From Roseomonas sp. (GTDB lineage: Bacteria > Pseudomonadota > Alphaproteobacteria > Acetobacterales > Acetobacteraceae), in contig JADCER010000012.1 in assembly GCA_020249925.1 (NCBI GenBank), forward strand, positions 186,001 to 250,000: DNA of 64,000 nt, in the 5' to 3' direction. A program made the position numbers and the translations under genes. Below are positions 34,708-43,378 of the stretch, piece by piece. Numbering within the stretch: the stretch's first letter is position 1; each line of letters begins with the position of its first letter. The notes below the pieces were generated by a model. The model was not told the DNA's origin. It was given only the letters and a program-made list of their open reading frames with translations, and made no database searches.

Positions 34708-36318
34708 ATGGCTCAGCACGAATCGGATTATGTCATTCTGGGTGGGGGCTCGGCCGGCTGCGTGCTGGCGACGCGGCTTTCGGAAGACCCGGGCACCAGT
34801 GTGACACTGCTCGAAGCCGGCCCCTGGGACCGCAACCCCTGGATCCATATCCCGATGGGCTTTGCGCGGCTTTATGTGACGAAGAAATTCGATTGGAACT
34901 ACCAGACCGAAGCGGAAGGGGAGCTTGGCGGGCGCAGCGTCTATTGGCCACGCGGGCGCGTGATTGGTGGTTCCGGTAGCGTCAATGGCCTGGTGTTTCT
35001 GCGCGGCAGCCCGCGCGATTATGATCGCTGGTCGCAATCCGGCGCGCGCGGCTGGTCCTATGAAGACTGCCTGCCTTACTTCAAGCGCCTTGAAAACTTC
35101 GCCGGGCCTGAGAGCGAATTTCGCGGCAGGGAAGGCCCGATGCGTATTGCGGAGGTGCCGGAACCCTCGCCCGGTTGCCGCGCCTTTGTGGAGGCTTGCG
35201 TGAAGTTGGGATTTACGCGCAATCGCGACAATAATGGCGATTGGTATGAAGGTGTTGCGCCCAATCAATTGAATGTGCATCGCGGGCGGCGCTGGAGCCC
35301 GGCAGTCGCCTATCTGCGCCCCGCCTTGAAGCGGCCCAATCTGCGCGTGGAAACCGAACGGCTTGGCCAACGTATTCTGATCGAAAATGGCCGCGCCGTT
35401 GGCGTGGTGGTGCGCGGCCCGGCGGGTGAGGAAACCTATCGCGCGCGGCGGGAAGTGATTTTGTCCTCAGGCGCTATCGAAAGCCCGAAAATGCTGATGC
35501 TGTCTGGCATTGGTGAGGCGAATGCGCTGCGTGAGATGGGTATTCAGGTGCAGGTAAATGCACCGGAAGTGGGCAAGAATTTGCAGGATCACTTCATGGT
35601 GCGCTTTGCCTATCGCACCAAGCCTTGTGGCACGCTGAATGAAATCATGGCCAACCCGATCCGCGCCGCCGGGCTTGGCTTGGAATGGGCGCTGCGCCGC
35701 AAGGGCCAGATGGCGGTGGGCGCTTCGGAAGCCAGCCTTTTTGCGCGTGTGCTGCCAGGGTCTGAAGAACCCGAAGTGCAGTTCCAATTCGTCAATTTCA
35801 GCCTGGGCGGCAATCAGGGCACTTCGGCGAATTCACTTGCGAAGCATCCCGGCTTCACCTTCAATTTCTGCGTCTGCCGGCCTGATAGCCGCGGTGATTT
35901 GACGCTGCGTTCGCCCAATGTCGCAGACAAACCCGTGATCCGTGCGAATTACCTGACCGCGCCATCCGATATTCGCATCATGCTGGAATCTGCCAAGCTC
36001 GGCCGACGCATTGCGGCGACACAGCCCTTCGCGGGCCTGATCGAAAGCGAACAATATCCCGGCCCCAGCACGGATTCCGAAGATGAAATGCTGGATTATA
36101 TCCGCAGCAATGGCACGACGGTCTATCACCCCTGCGGCACCAATCGCATGGGCGTGGATCAGCGTTCGGTGGTGGATGAGGAATTGCGCGTGCGCGGCGT
36201 GCAGGGCTTGCGGGTGGTGGATGCCTCGGTCTTTCCGCTGGTGCCATCTTCCAATATCCATCCTGCGGTGCTGATGCTGGCGGAGCGTGCCTCAGACCTT
36301 ATTCGCCGCGCGGCGTGA
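34708..36318 (+). CDS. GMC-family FAD oxidoreductase (choline-dehydrogenase-like), copy 2
   Basis: 536 residues; AAGGGGG precedes ATG 34708. Seen: YVILGGGSAGCVLATRLSEDPG (8-29), GRVIGGSGSVNGLVFLRG (signature 1), SSGAIESPKMLMLSGIG (signature 2), YHPCGTNRMG with the catalytic His, and the later SSNIHPAVLMLAERASDLI with the Asn of the His-Asn pair. Close in design to copy 1 (27918-29558) but not a tandem duplicate. It is followed by a Bug-type receptor whose GTG would overlap the stop (GTGA), so the dehydrogenase is cotranscribed with a solute receptor. It probably oxidises an imported alcohol. Confidence 0.93.
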   Translation: MAQHESDYVILGGGSAGCVLATRLSEDPGTSVTLLEAGPWDRNPWIHIPMGFARLYVTKKFDWNYQTEAEGELGGRSVYWPRGRVIGGSGSVNGLVFLRGSPRDYDRWSQSGARGWSYEDCLPYFKRLENFAGPESEFRGREGPMRIAEVPEPSPGCRAFVEACVKLGFTRNRDNNGDWYEGVAPNQLNVHRGRRWSPAVAYLRPALKRPNLRVETERLGQRILIENGRAVGVVVRGPAGEETYRARREVILSSGAIESPKMLMLSGIGEANALREMGIQVQVNAPEVGKNLQDHFMVRFAYRTKPCGTLNEIMANPIRAAGLGLEWALRRKGQMAVGASEASLFARVLPGSEEPEVQFQFVNFSLGGNQGTSANSLAKHPGFTFNFCVCRPDSRGDLTLRSPNVADKPVIRANYLTAPSDIRIMLESAKLGRRIAATQPFAGLIESEQYPGPSTDSEDEMLDYIRSNGTTVYHPCGTNRMGVDQRSVVDEELRVRGVQGLRVVDASVFPLVPSSNIHPAVLMLAERASDLIRRAA

Positions 36319-36329
36319 AAGGGCGCATG

Positions 36330-37310
36330 ATGTCCCTGATCAATCCTGGCCGCCGCGCGCTACTGTCGGCGACGCTGGCAACCCCATTCCTTTCGCTGAC
36401 TGCGCTAGCGCAGGGCAGTGATTGGCCCAATCGTCCCGTACGCGTGGTGGTGCCCTGGCCGCCAGGCGGGGGCGCCGATACCACGGCGCGCATGATTTTC
36501 CCGAAGCTTGCGCAAAAGATCGGCCAACCCTTCGTCATTGAAAATCGCCCCGGCGCTTCGGGCAGCATCGGTGCCGCGGAAGTCGCGCGCGCAGCACCCG
36601 ATGGCTATACGCTGCTGCACGATGCAACACCGCTTGCGATCAATCCATTCCTGATCAGGGTTTCCTTTGATGCGCAGGCCGATCTGAAGGCAGTCTTCCT
36701 GCCCATGCAGGTGCCGATGCTGCTGGTGATGCACCCGAACCAGCCACCGAAATCCTTGGATGAGGTGATCGCGCTGGCCAAGGCGCGTCCTGGTTCTTTG
36801 GATTGGGCATCTTCCGGCAATGGTTCGGCGCAGCATCTGGCCTTGGAATTGTTCGCGCGCGCCGCGGGCATCACCGTGAACCATGTGCCCTATCGCGGTG
36901 GTGGGCCGGCCCTGACCGATGTGGTGGCCGGCCAGGTCGGCTATTTCTTTGGCAATTCGAATGTAGCCCTGCCCTTTGTGCGTGGTGAGCGAATTCGCGC
37001 AGTGGCGCATACCGGGCGTGGGCGCATCGCGGCCTTCCCTGACCTGCCGGCCATTGGCGATACGCTTGCGGGCTATGAGGCTTATGAATGGAACTGCATC
37101 CTGGCCCCCGCCCGCACCCCTGCGGCCATCATCGAAAAACTGAATGTTGCCTTGAATGAGGTGGTGCAGGACCCCGAAGTGGCCGCGCGCTACACGCAGC
37201 TTGCCATGGTGGTGCAACCCAATTCCTCAGCCCAAGCAGAGGCGTTTCTGCGGAGCGAGACCGAAAAATGGGGCCGCGTGATCCGGGAAGCGAATATCAA
37301 GCTTGAATAG
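36330..37310 (+). CDS. Bug-type (TctC family) solute-binding protein, copy 1
   Basis: 326 residues from ATG 36330, the start with AAGGG placed 6 nt upstream; GTG 36315 and ATG 36327 are alternatives. Signal with a twin-Arg-like NPGRRALLSATLATPFLSLTALAQG, cut near the final Ala-Gln. Seen: RVVVPWPPGGGADTTARM (ligand-binding loop), ENRPGASGSIGAAEVARAAPDGYTLL, and NHVPYRGGGPALTDVVAGQVGYFFGN, the family blocks. Periplasmic receptor for a carboxylate. No TctA or TctB membrane genes are present in the window, which is common for Bug receptors. Its C-terminus lies at a convergent hairpin with the M20 hydrolase gene. Confidence 0.93.
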   Translation: MSLINPGRRALLSATLATPFLSLTALAQGSDWPNRPVRVVVPWPPGGGADTTARMIFPKLAQKIGQPFVIENRPGASGSIGAAEVARAAPDGYTLLHDATPLAINPFLIRVSFDAQADLKAVFLPMQVPMLLVMHPNQPPKSLDEVIALAKARPGSLDWASSGNGSAQHLALELFARAAGITVNHVPYRGGGPALTDVVAGQVGYFFGNSNVALPFVRGERIRAVAHTGRGRIAAFPDLPAIGDTLAGYEAYEWNCILAPARTPAAIIEKLNVALNEVVQDPEVAARYTQLAMVVQPNSSAQAEAFLRSETEKWGRVIREANIKLE

Positions 37311-37328
37311 CGGGGCTATTCACCCCGC
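37310..37328. terminator. Convergent-gene hairpin
   Basis: Perfect 6-bp stem GCGGGG (37310-37315) with CCCCGC (37323-37328), 7-nt loop. It sits across the ends of the convergent Bug receptor and M20 hydrolase genes and includes the hydrolase stop codon. No T-run on either side, so termination strength is unclear. Confidence 0.5.
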
Positions 37329-38522
37329 CAGGAATTTCTCGGCCGCACTTGCAAGCACCTGGCAGCCCAACGCCAAATCCTCATCCTTCGTGTCTTCCGC
37401 CCAATGATGGCTGATGCCGCCAATGGAAGGCACGAAGATCATGGATGCGGGCATCAGCCGCGCGATGTATTGCGCATCATGCCCAGCCCCTGACGGCATT
37501 TGCTGCCAAAGGCCGGGCGCATGCACTTCCGCCGCCTGTTCCAAAGCCTTCATCATGGCCGGATCGCAGATGGCGGGCGTTGCGCGGCTCATTTGCGTAA
37601 GTGTTGCGGGGCATTTCTCGCGCCGATTGCTTTCCTGCACCAAGGCGCGCAGCCCGGCTTCCATGCGTTCCAGTACGGGTACGGAGACATCGCGGAATTG
37701 GAACAGCACATCCGCGCTGCCCGGAATGATGGAAGGTGCGCCGGGGTCAAGGCTGATGCGCCCCGTGGTCCAGGTGCTGCGCGGGCCGCAAATGCGGGGG
37801 AATTCCTGATCAATCGCGGCCAACAACCGCACCGCGGAAAGCCCCGCATCCTTGCGTTCCGCCATGGTCGTGCCGCCGGCGTGATCCTGCTGGCCCTGGA
37901 ACTGAATGCGCCATTGCCAGATGGCAACAATGCCAGTCACCACACCCACACGCAGCCCGGCATTTTCAAGCTGCGTGCCTTGTTCGATATGCATTTCATA
38001 GAAACCCTTATGCCGCCCGGGTTCCAATTGCATGCGCGGCTTGCCGGCCAGCCCCGCCGCCGCCAGCGCATCACGCAAGGGCGTGCCATCATTGCGGCTG
38101 CGGCTGCGATCAATTTCTTCTTCGGTCAATTCACCAATGATGGAACGGCTGCCGAGGAAGCCGCCTTCGAAATGCCCTTCCTCATCCGCAAAAGCCGCAA
38201 CATCTACGGGCAGGCCAGCGCGCGCCAGGGCAACACCGGCCATGACACCAAGCGCGCCATCCAGCCAGCCCGCGTAATTCTGGCTTTCAATATGGCTGCC
38301 GACCAGCAAATGCGGCCCAGGCCCCTTATGGCGGCCATAGACATTGCCGATGCCATCAATGCTGGCATCCAGCCCGCATTCGCGCAGCCTTTCCATCAGC
38401 CAATGGCGGCTTTCCATATCCTGCGGCGAATAGGTCGGGCGATGTACGCCCGTTTTATAGGCGCCGATTTTGCGCAGATCATGAAGATCGGCAAGGAAAC
38501 GCTCGGCATTGATCTGCACCAT
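37320..38522 (-). CDS. M20-family N-carbamoyl-L-amino-acid hydrolase / allantoate-amidohydrolase-like
   Basis: 400 residues from ATG 38522. Dinuclear metal amidohydrolase (HyuC/AllC branch). Seen: HLLVGSHIESQNYAGWLDGALGVMAGV with His77 and Asp88 as metal ligands, FADEEGHFEGGFLGSRSI with Glu114/115, EMHIEQGTQLENAG with a metal His, QQDHAGGTTM dimerisation-lid block, RDVS, and GISHHWAEDT with the last His. The classical SHxD is SHIE here (Glu79). The family hydrolyses N-carbamoyl amino acids (after hydantoinase) or allantoate (after allantoinase), which fits the hydantoinase and PuuE genes in the left half, though 20-35 kb away. ATG start has a weak ribosome site. Monocistronic. Confidence 0.9.
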   Translation of the reverse strand: MVQINAERFLADLHDLRKIGAYKTGVHRPTYSPQDMESRHWLMERLRECGLDASIDGIGNVYGRHKGPGPHLLVGSHIESQNYAGWLDGALGVMAGVALARAGLPVDVAAFADEEGHFEGGFLGSRSIIGELTEEEIDRSRSRNDGTPLRDALAAAGLAGKPRMQLEPGRHKGFYEMHIEQGTQLENAGLRVGVVTGIVAIWQWRIQFQGQQDHAGGTTMAERKDAGLSAVRLLAAIDQEFPRICGPRSTWTTGRISLDPGAPSIIPGSADVLFQFRDVSVPVLERMEAGLRALVQESNRREKCPATLTQMSRATPAICDPAMMKALEQAAEVHAPGLWQQMPSGAGHDAQYIARLMPASMIFVPSIGGISHHWAEDTKDEDLALGCQVLASAAEKFLAG

Positions 38523-38682
38523 GGCGGGAACCTTTGGTTGAGAAATTTTACTTTTGATTAATACCAAAAAATTCTTAGCAGGAAAATTGCCTCGAAACCA
38601 TTTCTGTTAACTGTTCCACAACCAGGATGGGTCTTTTCTTAAGCGCATCACAACAAGCGTGATTCTGAGGAGCGAAAAATCC
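38523..38682. promoter_or_regulatory. AT-rich divergent upstream region
   Basis: 160 bp between the minus-strand M20 hydrolase and a small plus-strand gene. It is markedly more AT-rich than its surroundings (for example the A/T runs at 38550-38585), so it should hold promoters for one or both genes, but no convincing -35/-10 pair with standard spacing could be fixed. GAGGAG at 38667-38672 is the ribosome site of the small gene. Confidence 0.4.
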
Positions 38683-38898
38683 ATGCAAACCAACCGTCGC
38701 GTTGAAACACCCGAAGCCGCTTTCACCTGCGTTGCGCTGCTTGAAACCAGTGCCGGCGCTGAACTCCATATGCGCGACGGGCAAGGCAGGTTGCTCCGCC
38801 TGCCATTGCGCGATGCTGACCATGGCAGCCATCTGGCGATGTTGGCTGCCTTCAGCGGCCCGGCCCTTGGGCGTCGGCAGCGTGGCCGACACCACTGA
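38683..38898 (+). CDS. Small hypothetical protein (71 residues)
   Basis: Short reading frame starting MQTNRRVETPEAAF, with GAGGAG about 10 nt upstream of ATG 38683 and an AT-rich upstream region. The codon pattern is like that of neighbouring genes (mostly G or C third positions). It ends 7 bp before the convergent SDR gene. I do not recognise a family; the sequence is hydrophilic with a Gly/Arg-rich, His-His tail (GRRQRGRHH) and no membrane segment or signal. It could be a small soluble or nucleic-acid-binding protein. A chance open frame is possible, hence the moderate confidence. Confidence 0.5.
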   Translation: MQTNRRVETPEAAFTCVALLETSAGAELHMRDGQGRLLRLPLRDADHGSHLAMLAAFSGPALGRRQRGRHH

Positions 38899-38905
38899 AA
38901 AGGCC

Positions 38906-39670
38906 CTACAGGGTCAGCCCACCATCCACCACAATGGTCTGCCCGGTTACCATGGCCGCACCGGCCAGCAGAAATACCATCACTTCCGCCAGATCCGCCG
39001 TGGTGCAGCGGCGCTTCAGCAGCGCCTTTTCAATGCTGCCGCGTCGTTGTTCTTCGGTCCATTCAATCATCCAGGTGGAGTCCACTGCACCTGGCGCCAC
39101 CGCATTCACGCGCACTTCCGGCGCCAGCCCGCGTGCAAGATTTTTCGTCAGGCTCACCACCCCCGCCTTGGTCGCGCCATAGGCCATGGAAGAACCAGCG
39201 TGATTAAGCCCGGCGATGGATGCCACACTCACCACCGCGCCACCGGCAGCACGCAAGGCGGGTGCGGCTGCCTTGGTGCAGCGAAACACACCAAGCAGGT
39301 TAACCTGCAACACCGTATCCCATAATTCTTCCGTCAGCCGGTCAAATTCATTGGGCGCAATCGTGGTTTTCGTCCCCGGCGTGCCGGCATTATTCACCAA
39401 ATAATCCAAACGGCCGAGGTCAGCCACCGCCTGTTCAACCATGCGTTTGCAATCCGCCGCATCGCCCACATTGCCAGGTGCTGCAATCACATCCCGCCCC
39501 AGGCCGCGCAGCCGCGCGACTTCGGCGGCACCACGCTCATCCCCCGCCAAATGGTTGATGGCGACCTTGCAGCCATTGGCTGCCAGCATTTCCACAGTGG
39601 CCAGGCCAATGCCGGAAGCACCCCCCGTCACCAGCGCGGTCTTGCCTTTCAGATCATAGCTTGCGGTCAT
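38906..39670 (-). CDS. Short-chain dehydrogenase/reductase (classical SDR)
   Basis: 254 residues. Rossmann-fold oxidoreductase. Seen: TGGASGIG (15-22), NNAG near 93-96, and the catalytic triad Ser151, Tyr164 and Lys168 in SVASIAGLNHAGSSMAYGATK. PGAVDSTWM follows, and the C-terminus TGQTIVVDGGLTL is classical. NAD or NADP preference is not clear from the second strand end (NHLAGD). ATG overlaps the 3-hydroxyacyl-CoA dehydrogenase stop by 4 nt (ATGA); the three-gene operon runs TPP enzyme, HCDH, SDR. It probably oxidises a hydroxy intermediate. Confidence 0.92.
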   Translation of the reverse strand: MTASYDLKGKTALVTGGASGIGLATVEMLAANGCKVAINHLAGDERGAAEVARLRGLGRDVIAAPGNVGDAADCKRMVEQAVADLGRLDYLVNNAGTPGTKTTIAPNEFDRLTEELWDTVLQVNLLGVFRCTKAAAPALRAAGGAVVSVASIAGLNHAGSSMAYGATKAGVVSLTKNLARGLAPEVRVNAVAPGAVDSTWMIEWTEEQRRGSIEKALLKRRCTTADLAEVMVFLLAGAAMVTGQTIVVDGGLTL

Positions 39671-40629
39671 TGGTCACGCTCCATTCCTGCCAGGGTTCCA
39701 ATTTCACGCAGCGCCTTGCGCAGCGCGAGGAGACGACGGTCCCGATCCTCAAACAAAGTCGCGGGATCCTTGCCGCCCCAATCATAAAAGCCAGCGCCGG
39801 ACATCACACCGGTCTTGCCTTCGGCGATCAGCCTATCCAGCGATTCACTATGCCCGCGCACCGGTGGCGGTTCATACATGCGATTCTTGAGCGCCAATTG
39901 CATCATCGGCAGGCCGGTGAAATCCGCCTTGGCGAGCACGCCCAGAATCGGCAGCCGCAACGCAATGCCATGGATGATGGAAGCATCAATCTCCGCCGCA
40001 TCCGCCACCCCTTCATCCAGCAGCTTCTGCACTTCAAGGCCGATCGCGGATTGGATGCGATTGGCAATATAGCCGGGGATGAATTTGCGCATCACAATCG
40101 GCTTTTTGCCCATATCGGCGCAGAGCTTGCGTACCATCTCCACCGCCGCCGGATCGGTTTCCGGCCCCGCGACAATATCCACCAAATCCACCAGATAGGG
40201 CGGCGTATACCAATGCGCGATCAGCGTCTTTCTCTGCCGCGCCGCCGGCATCAGTGGAAAGATATCCAGATAGGATGTGTTGGATGCGATGATCGCATCC
40301 GCCGGCGCCAACCTGTCCAATTCCGCGTAAAGCTTGCGCTTCACATCGGGGTTTTCCACCACCGCTTCAACAATCAGCTCCGCGCCATCAACGCATTCGC
40401 GCAAATCCTCATGCCGCGTGATGGCCTGCGCCAAATGGGCGGAAGTCCAGCCCTCTGGCGCTTCGCCCGCTTCGGCCAATGTCGCCAAGGCTTTTTCCAT
40501 CAGGCCCTGCGCGCGGCGCAGGGTTTCGGGGTTATTGTCGGTCAGGCGCACCTGATGCCCACCAAGGGCAAAAACCAGCGCCAGCGCATGGCCCATGGTG
40601 CCAGCGCCAAGAACGGCAACGCGTGTCAT
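39667..40629 (-). CDS. 3-hydroxyacyl-CoA dehydrogenase family protein
   Basis: 320 residues from ATG 40629, chosen because GGAG is 7 nt upstream; an ATG at 40635 would overlap the TPP-enzyme stop (ATGA) but sits too close to the same GGAG. Seen: TRVAVLGAGTMGHALA (dinucleotide loop), EAVVENPDVKRKLYAELDRLAPADAIIASNTS (family block with the catalytic Ser-Asn region), HWYTPPYLVDLVDIVAGPETDP, and the second helical domain GYIANRIQSAIGLEVQKLLDEG. Single-domain length (no ECH fusion). HWYTPP instead of HFFNP is closer to the L-gulonate/hydroxy-acid-dehydrogenase-like branch (lambda-crystallin type), so the substrate may be a free hydroxy acid rather than a CoA ester. Confidence 0.9.
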   Translation of the reverse strand: MTRVAVLGAGTMGHALALVFALGGHQVRLTDNNPETLRRAQGLMEKALATLAEAGEAPEGWTSAHLAQAITRHEDLRECVDGAELIVEAVVENPDVKRKLYAELDRLAPADAIIASNTSYLDIFPLMPAARQRKTLIAHWYTPPYLVDLVDIVAGPETDPAAVEMVRKLCADMGKKPIVMRKFIPGYIANRIQSAIGLEVQKLLDEGVADAAEIDASIIHGIALRLPILGVLAKADFTGLPMMQLALKNRMYEPPPVRGHSESLDRLIAEGKTGVMSGAGFYDWGGKDPATLFEDRDRRLLALRKALREIGTLAGMERDQ

Positions 40630-40631
40630 GC

Positions 40632-42308
40632 TCATGCTCCTTCGGGCGCCCAGGGTGCGGGCGCGCGTGCTTCAATATCCGTCACCACATCCACCACCAC
40701 GGTTTCCGGTGAGGCCATGGCTTCACGCAGCGCGGGGCCGATATCCTCTGGCCGTTCAACGCGAATGCCATTCAGCCCGAAGGAACGCGCGACGGCGGTG
40801 AAATCTGTCGGTCCGAAGCGCAGGATTTCTTCCGCCGCGCCAGGGCGATTGCCAGCGCTGCGCTTGAAATTCGGCCAGCCCTGGCCGAAGCCCGAATTGT
40901 TGTTCACCACCAGCGTCACCGCAATGCCGCGCCGCCGCGCTGTTTCAAGCTCCGCCAAATGATAATAGAGCGCGCCATCGCCGGACCAGCAGAGAACTTT
41001 CCGATCGGGTGCGGCGCATTTTGCACCAAGCGCTGCCGGGAAAGACCAGCCGAGTGATCCCGCCGCGCGCAAGTAAGTTTGCCCCGGTTCCAGATCCACC
41101 ATGGTCGCGGTCCAGATACCGGAATAGCCTGTATCAGCCACCAGAATCCCATCGGCGGGCAGGGCGGCGGTGATCTCTGCGGCAAGCCGCGCGGGGTCAA
41201 TGGGTTTGGCATCGCTTGCGAAACGCGGCGCCATTTCTGCGCGCCAGGCCGCCATTTGCGCCTGGGCTGAGGCCAAATAAGCACCATCGCGTTTTGGTTT
41301 GCCAAGCGCCGCAGCCAATGCCGCCAGCGCCGCACGCGGATCACCTTGCACCGCCACCGCCGCTGGGTAGGAACGATCAAATTCATGCGGGTCAGCATCA
41401 ATCTGCACAACCCGCGCACCTGCGACCGGTGTGCGCCAGTAATTCGTCAGCATATCGCCCGTATCGGCGCCCACGAATAGGATCAAATCTGCCTCATGCA
41501 GAATGCGATTGGCCGGCGGCGCGGCATAGGCGCCAGCCACGCCGATATGCAGCGGATGGCGCGTTGAAATCATCCCGCGCGCCCCAAGCGCAGTGGCAAC
41601 CGGTGCGGCCAGCGCTTCCGCCACCATGAGCACTTCCGCGCCACAGCCCGAAAGTGCCGCCGCATCACCCGCCACAATCGCAACCTTGGGTGCGGCCAGT
41701 AGCGCGCGTGCTGCCGCTTCAATCGCTGCCATATCCGGCCCTGGGCGGTGCATCGGCATGCGGAAGGCGGATAGGTCAGCGATGGGCGCGGAAACCTTGC
41801 CATTCTCAATCACCTCGGCCTGCAGGCCGAACAGATCAAGATGCACCGGGCGCGGCGGGAGCGCCACGGATGCGGCAAAAGCCTGACGCAGAACACGCGG
41901 CAGATCGGCCGCATCCGCCACATCGGTCTGCAATTTCGTCACGGCTGAGAAAAGCGGCGCGTGATCCACTTCCTGATAGGCATTGCGGTGCTGATGCGCC
42001 GGCACCTTGCGTCCCGTCAGCGCAATGATCGGCGCCCGCGACAAAAAGGCATCCTGCAAACCTGCCGCGAGGTTCGCCGCCCCCACCGATTGCGCCGCGA
42101 CAATCCCCGGCCGGCCCGATACCCGCGCATAGCCATCCGCCATATAGACCGCAGCTTTTTCGGTATGCGCCAATACGGGCTGCACCCCGGCATCACCCAG
42201 CGCCAAAAGGGTCCGCCGCAAGACGGCATCAACGAAAAACACATGCGTCTGGCCCGAAGCGGCTATGCTGCCGGCCAGCCATTGCGCCCCTGTCATGGTC
42301 TCAGCCAT
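40632..42308 (-). CDS. Thiamine-pyrophosphate enzyme (acetolactate-synthase-like)
   Basis: 558 residues; three-domain TPP enzyme of the acetolactate synthase/benzoylformate decarboxylase superfamily. Seen: HTEKAAVYMADGYAR with catalytic Glu50, GVAGAYAAPPANRIL in the central domain, and WSGDGALYYHLAELETARRRGIAVTLVVNNN with the TPP/Mg GDG (443-445) and NNN (469-471). It lacks the regulatory partner IlvH and the FAD-binding pattern is only partial, so it is probably a decarboxylase or ligase of a keto acid rather than true AHAS. It diverges from a Bug receptor across 77 bp and leads the HCDH/SDR operon. Cytoplasmic; substrate unknown. Confidence 0.9.
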   Translation of the reverse strand: MAETMTGAQWLAGSIAASGQTHVFFVDAVLRRTLLALGDAGVQPVLAHTEKAAVYMADGYARVSGRPGIVAAQSVGAANLAAGLQDAFLSRAPIIALTGRKVPAHQHRNAYQEVDHAPLFSAVTKLQTDVADAADLPRVLRQAFAASVALPPRPVHLDLFGLQAEVIENGKVSAPIADLSAFRMPMHRPGPDMAAIEAAARALLAAPKVAIVAGDAAALSGCGAEVLMVAEALAAPVATALGARGMISTRHPLHIGVAGAYAAPPANRILHEADLILFVGADTGDMLTNYWRTPVAGARVVQIDADPHEFDRSYPAAVAVQGDPRAALAALAAALGKPKRDGAYLASAQAQMAAWRAEMAPRFASDAKPIDPARLAAEITAALPADGILVADTGYSGIWTATMVDLEPGQTYLRAAGSLGWSFPAALGAKCAAPDRKVLCWSGDGALYYHLAELETARRRGIAVTLVVNNNSGFGQGWPNFKRSAGNRPGAAEEILRFGPTDFTAVARSFGLNGIRVERPEDIGPALREAMASPETVVVDVVTDIEARAPAPWAPEGA

Positions 42309-42385
42309 GGCGCTTCCCTTCCCTTGCTTTCTGGGTTTAGCCTGCCCGCATCAGCCCGCGCCGACAAGCGGGCGGGGGGAAACAG

Positions 42386-43318
42386 ATGCAGAAATGGCTT
42401 CCGGCGCTTATGGCGCTGCTCTGGGCTTGGGCTGTGCCTGCCAAGGCGCAAACCTCACTGGTGGTGAATTTCTCCGCCGGCGGCCCATCGGATATCGTCG
42501 CGCGGCTGATGCAAAATGATATGGCGGCCGCACTTGGCCAGCCTGTCGTGGTGCGCAATGTGGTGGGTGCGGGGGGCACCATCGGGACGGCGGAGGTTGC
42601 ACGCGCGCGGCCGGATGGGCAGACCATTCTGCTCTCCCCGATTGGCCCCATCGCCATTCAGCCGCATTTTCGGAGCAACCTGACCTATAGGCTCGAAAAC
42701 CTCGCGGCGATCTGCCAAGTGGCCGATAGCCCGGTGATCATGATGACACCGAAGAATTCCGGCATGAGGCGCGTGGCCGATGTGATTGCGCGTGCGCGGG
42801 CCGAGAATGGCGGCATGCCCTTCGCCTCCACCGGCGCTGGCAGCATTCCGCATATTTCCATGGTGGCGCTGATGCGCGCGGCGAATATCCAAATGAATCA
42901 CGTGCCGTTTCGTGGTTCGGGTGAGGTGATGCTGGCCTTCCAACAGGGGCAATTGCAGCTTTTCACCGACCAGACCTTGTTGATCCGTCAATATGATCTG
43001 CACCCGATCGCCTTCCTGACCGAAGCGCGCAATCCGGACTTCCCCGATGTGCCGACCATGCGTGAAGAAGGCCATGACCTGGTCTATACGATCTGGAGCG
43101 GGCTTTACGCCCCCGCCGGCACGCCGGAACCTGTCATGGCACGGTTGGAAGCCGCTTGCGAAAGGGCAGTGAAGGCCGAGGGCTTCATTGAAGGCATGAA
43201 GCGCGTGGCGCAGCCCATTCTCTATCGCAACCGCGCGGATTTCGCCGCTTTCTCCCGCGCGGAGAGCGAGAAATTCCGCAACCTGATTGAAGCGACCGGC
43301 CTGCGTTCCGCGGAATAA
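42386..43318 (+). CDS. Bug-type (TctC family) solute-binding protein, copy 2
   Basis: 310 residues; GGGGGGAAACAG precedes ATG 42386. Signal MQKWLPALMALLWAWAVPAKAQ. Seen: VVNFSAGGPSDIVARL, NVVGAGGTIGTAEVARARPDGQTILL, and NHVPFRGSGEVMLAFQQGQL. Compared with copy 1 the ligand loop has FSAGGPSD instead of PWPPGGGADT, so the ligand probably differs. No TctA/B partners nearby. It faces the TPP-enzyme operon across 77 bp and is followed 60 bp later by the queuosine operon on the same strand, from which it is functionally unrelated. Confidence 0.93.
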   Translation: MQKWLPALMALLWAWAVPAKAQTSLVVNFSAGGPSDIVARLMQNDMAAALGQPVVVRNVVGAGGTIGTAEVARARPDGQTILLSPIGPIAIQPHFRSNLTYRLENLAAICQVADSPVIMMTPKNSGMRRVADVIARARAENGGMPFASTGAGSIPHISMVALMRAANIQMNHVPFRGSGEVMLAFQQGQLQLFTDQTLLIRQYDLHPIAFLTEARNPDFPDVPTMREEGHDLVYTIWSGLYAPAGTPEPVMARLEAACERAVKAEGFIEGMKRVAQPILYRNRADFAAFSRAESEKFRNLIEATGLRSAE

Positions 43319-43352
43319 GGCCCCCGGCACCTGGGGCAGGCGGTTGCGCGGC

Positions 43353-43374
43353 GGGCGGCTTCGCGCTACCGCCC
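43353..43374 (+). promoter_or_regulatory. Hairpin just upstream of queA start
   Basis: Perfect stem GGGCGG (43353-43358) with CCGCCC (43369-43374), 10-nt loop, ending 4 nt before the GTG start of queA. It would cover any ribosome site. It could be a terminator remnant of the Bug gene or a translation-control structure; it does not visibly match a preQ1 riboswitch. Confidence 0.35.
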
Positions 43375-43378
43375 CCGC

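Noticed and set aside
39661-40962. 433-residue open plus-strand frame opposite HCDH and the TPP enzyme
   Set aside because: Antisense to a gene with GAGTMG and TPP motifs; composition biased to His/Arg/Gln.
43319-43378. preQ1 riboswitch upstream of queA
   Set aside because: Only 60 bp with GC-rich stems; the A-rich tail and loop pattern of known preQ1 aptamers is absent.
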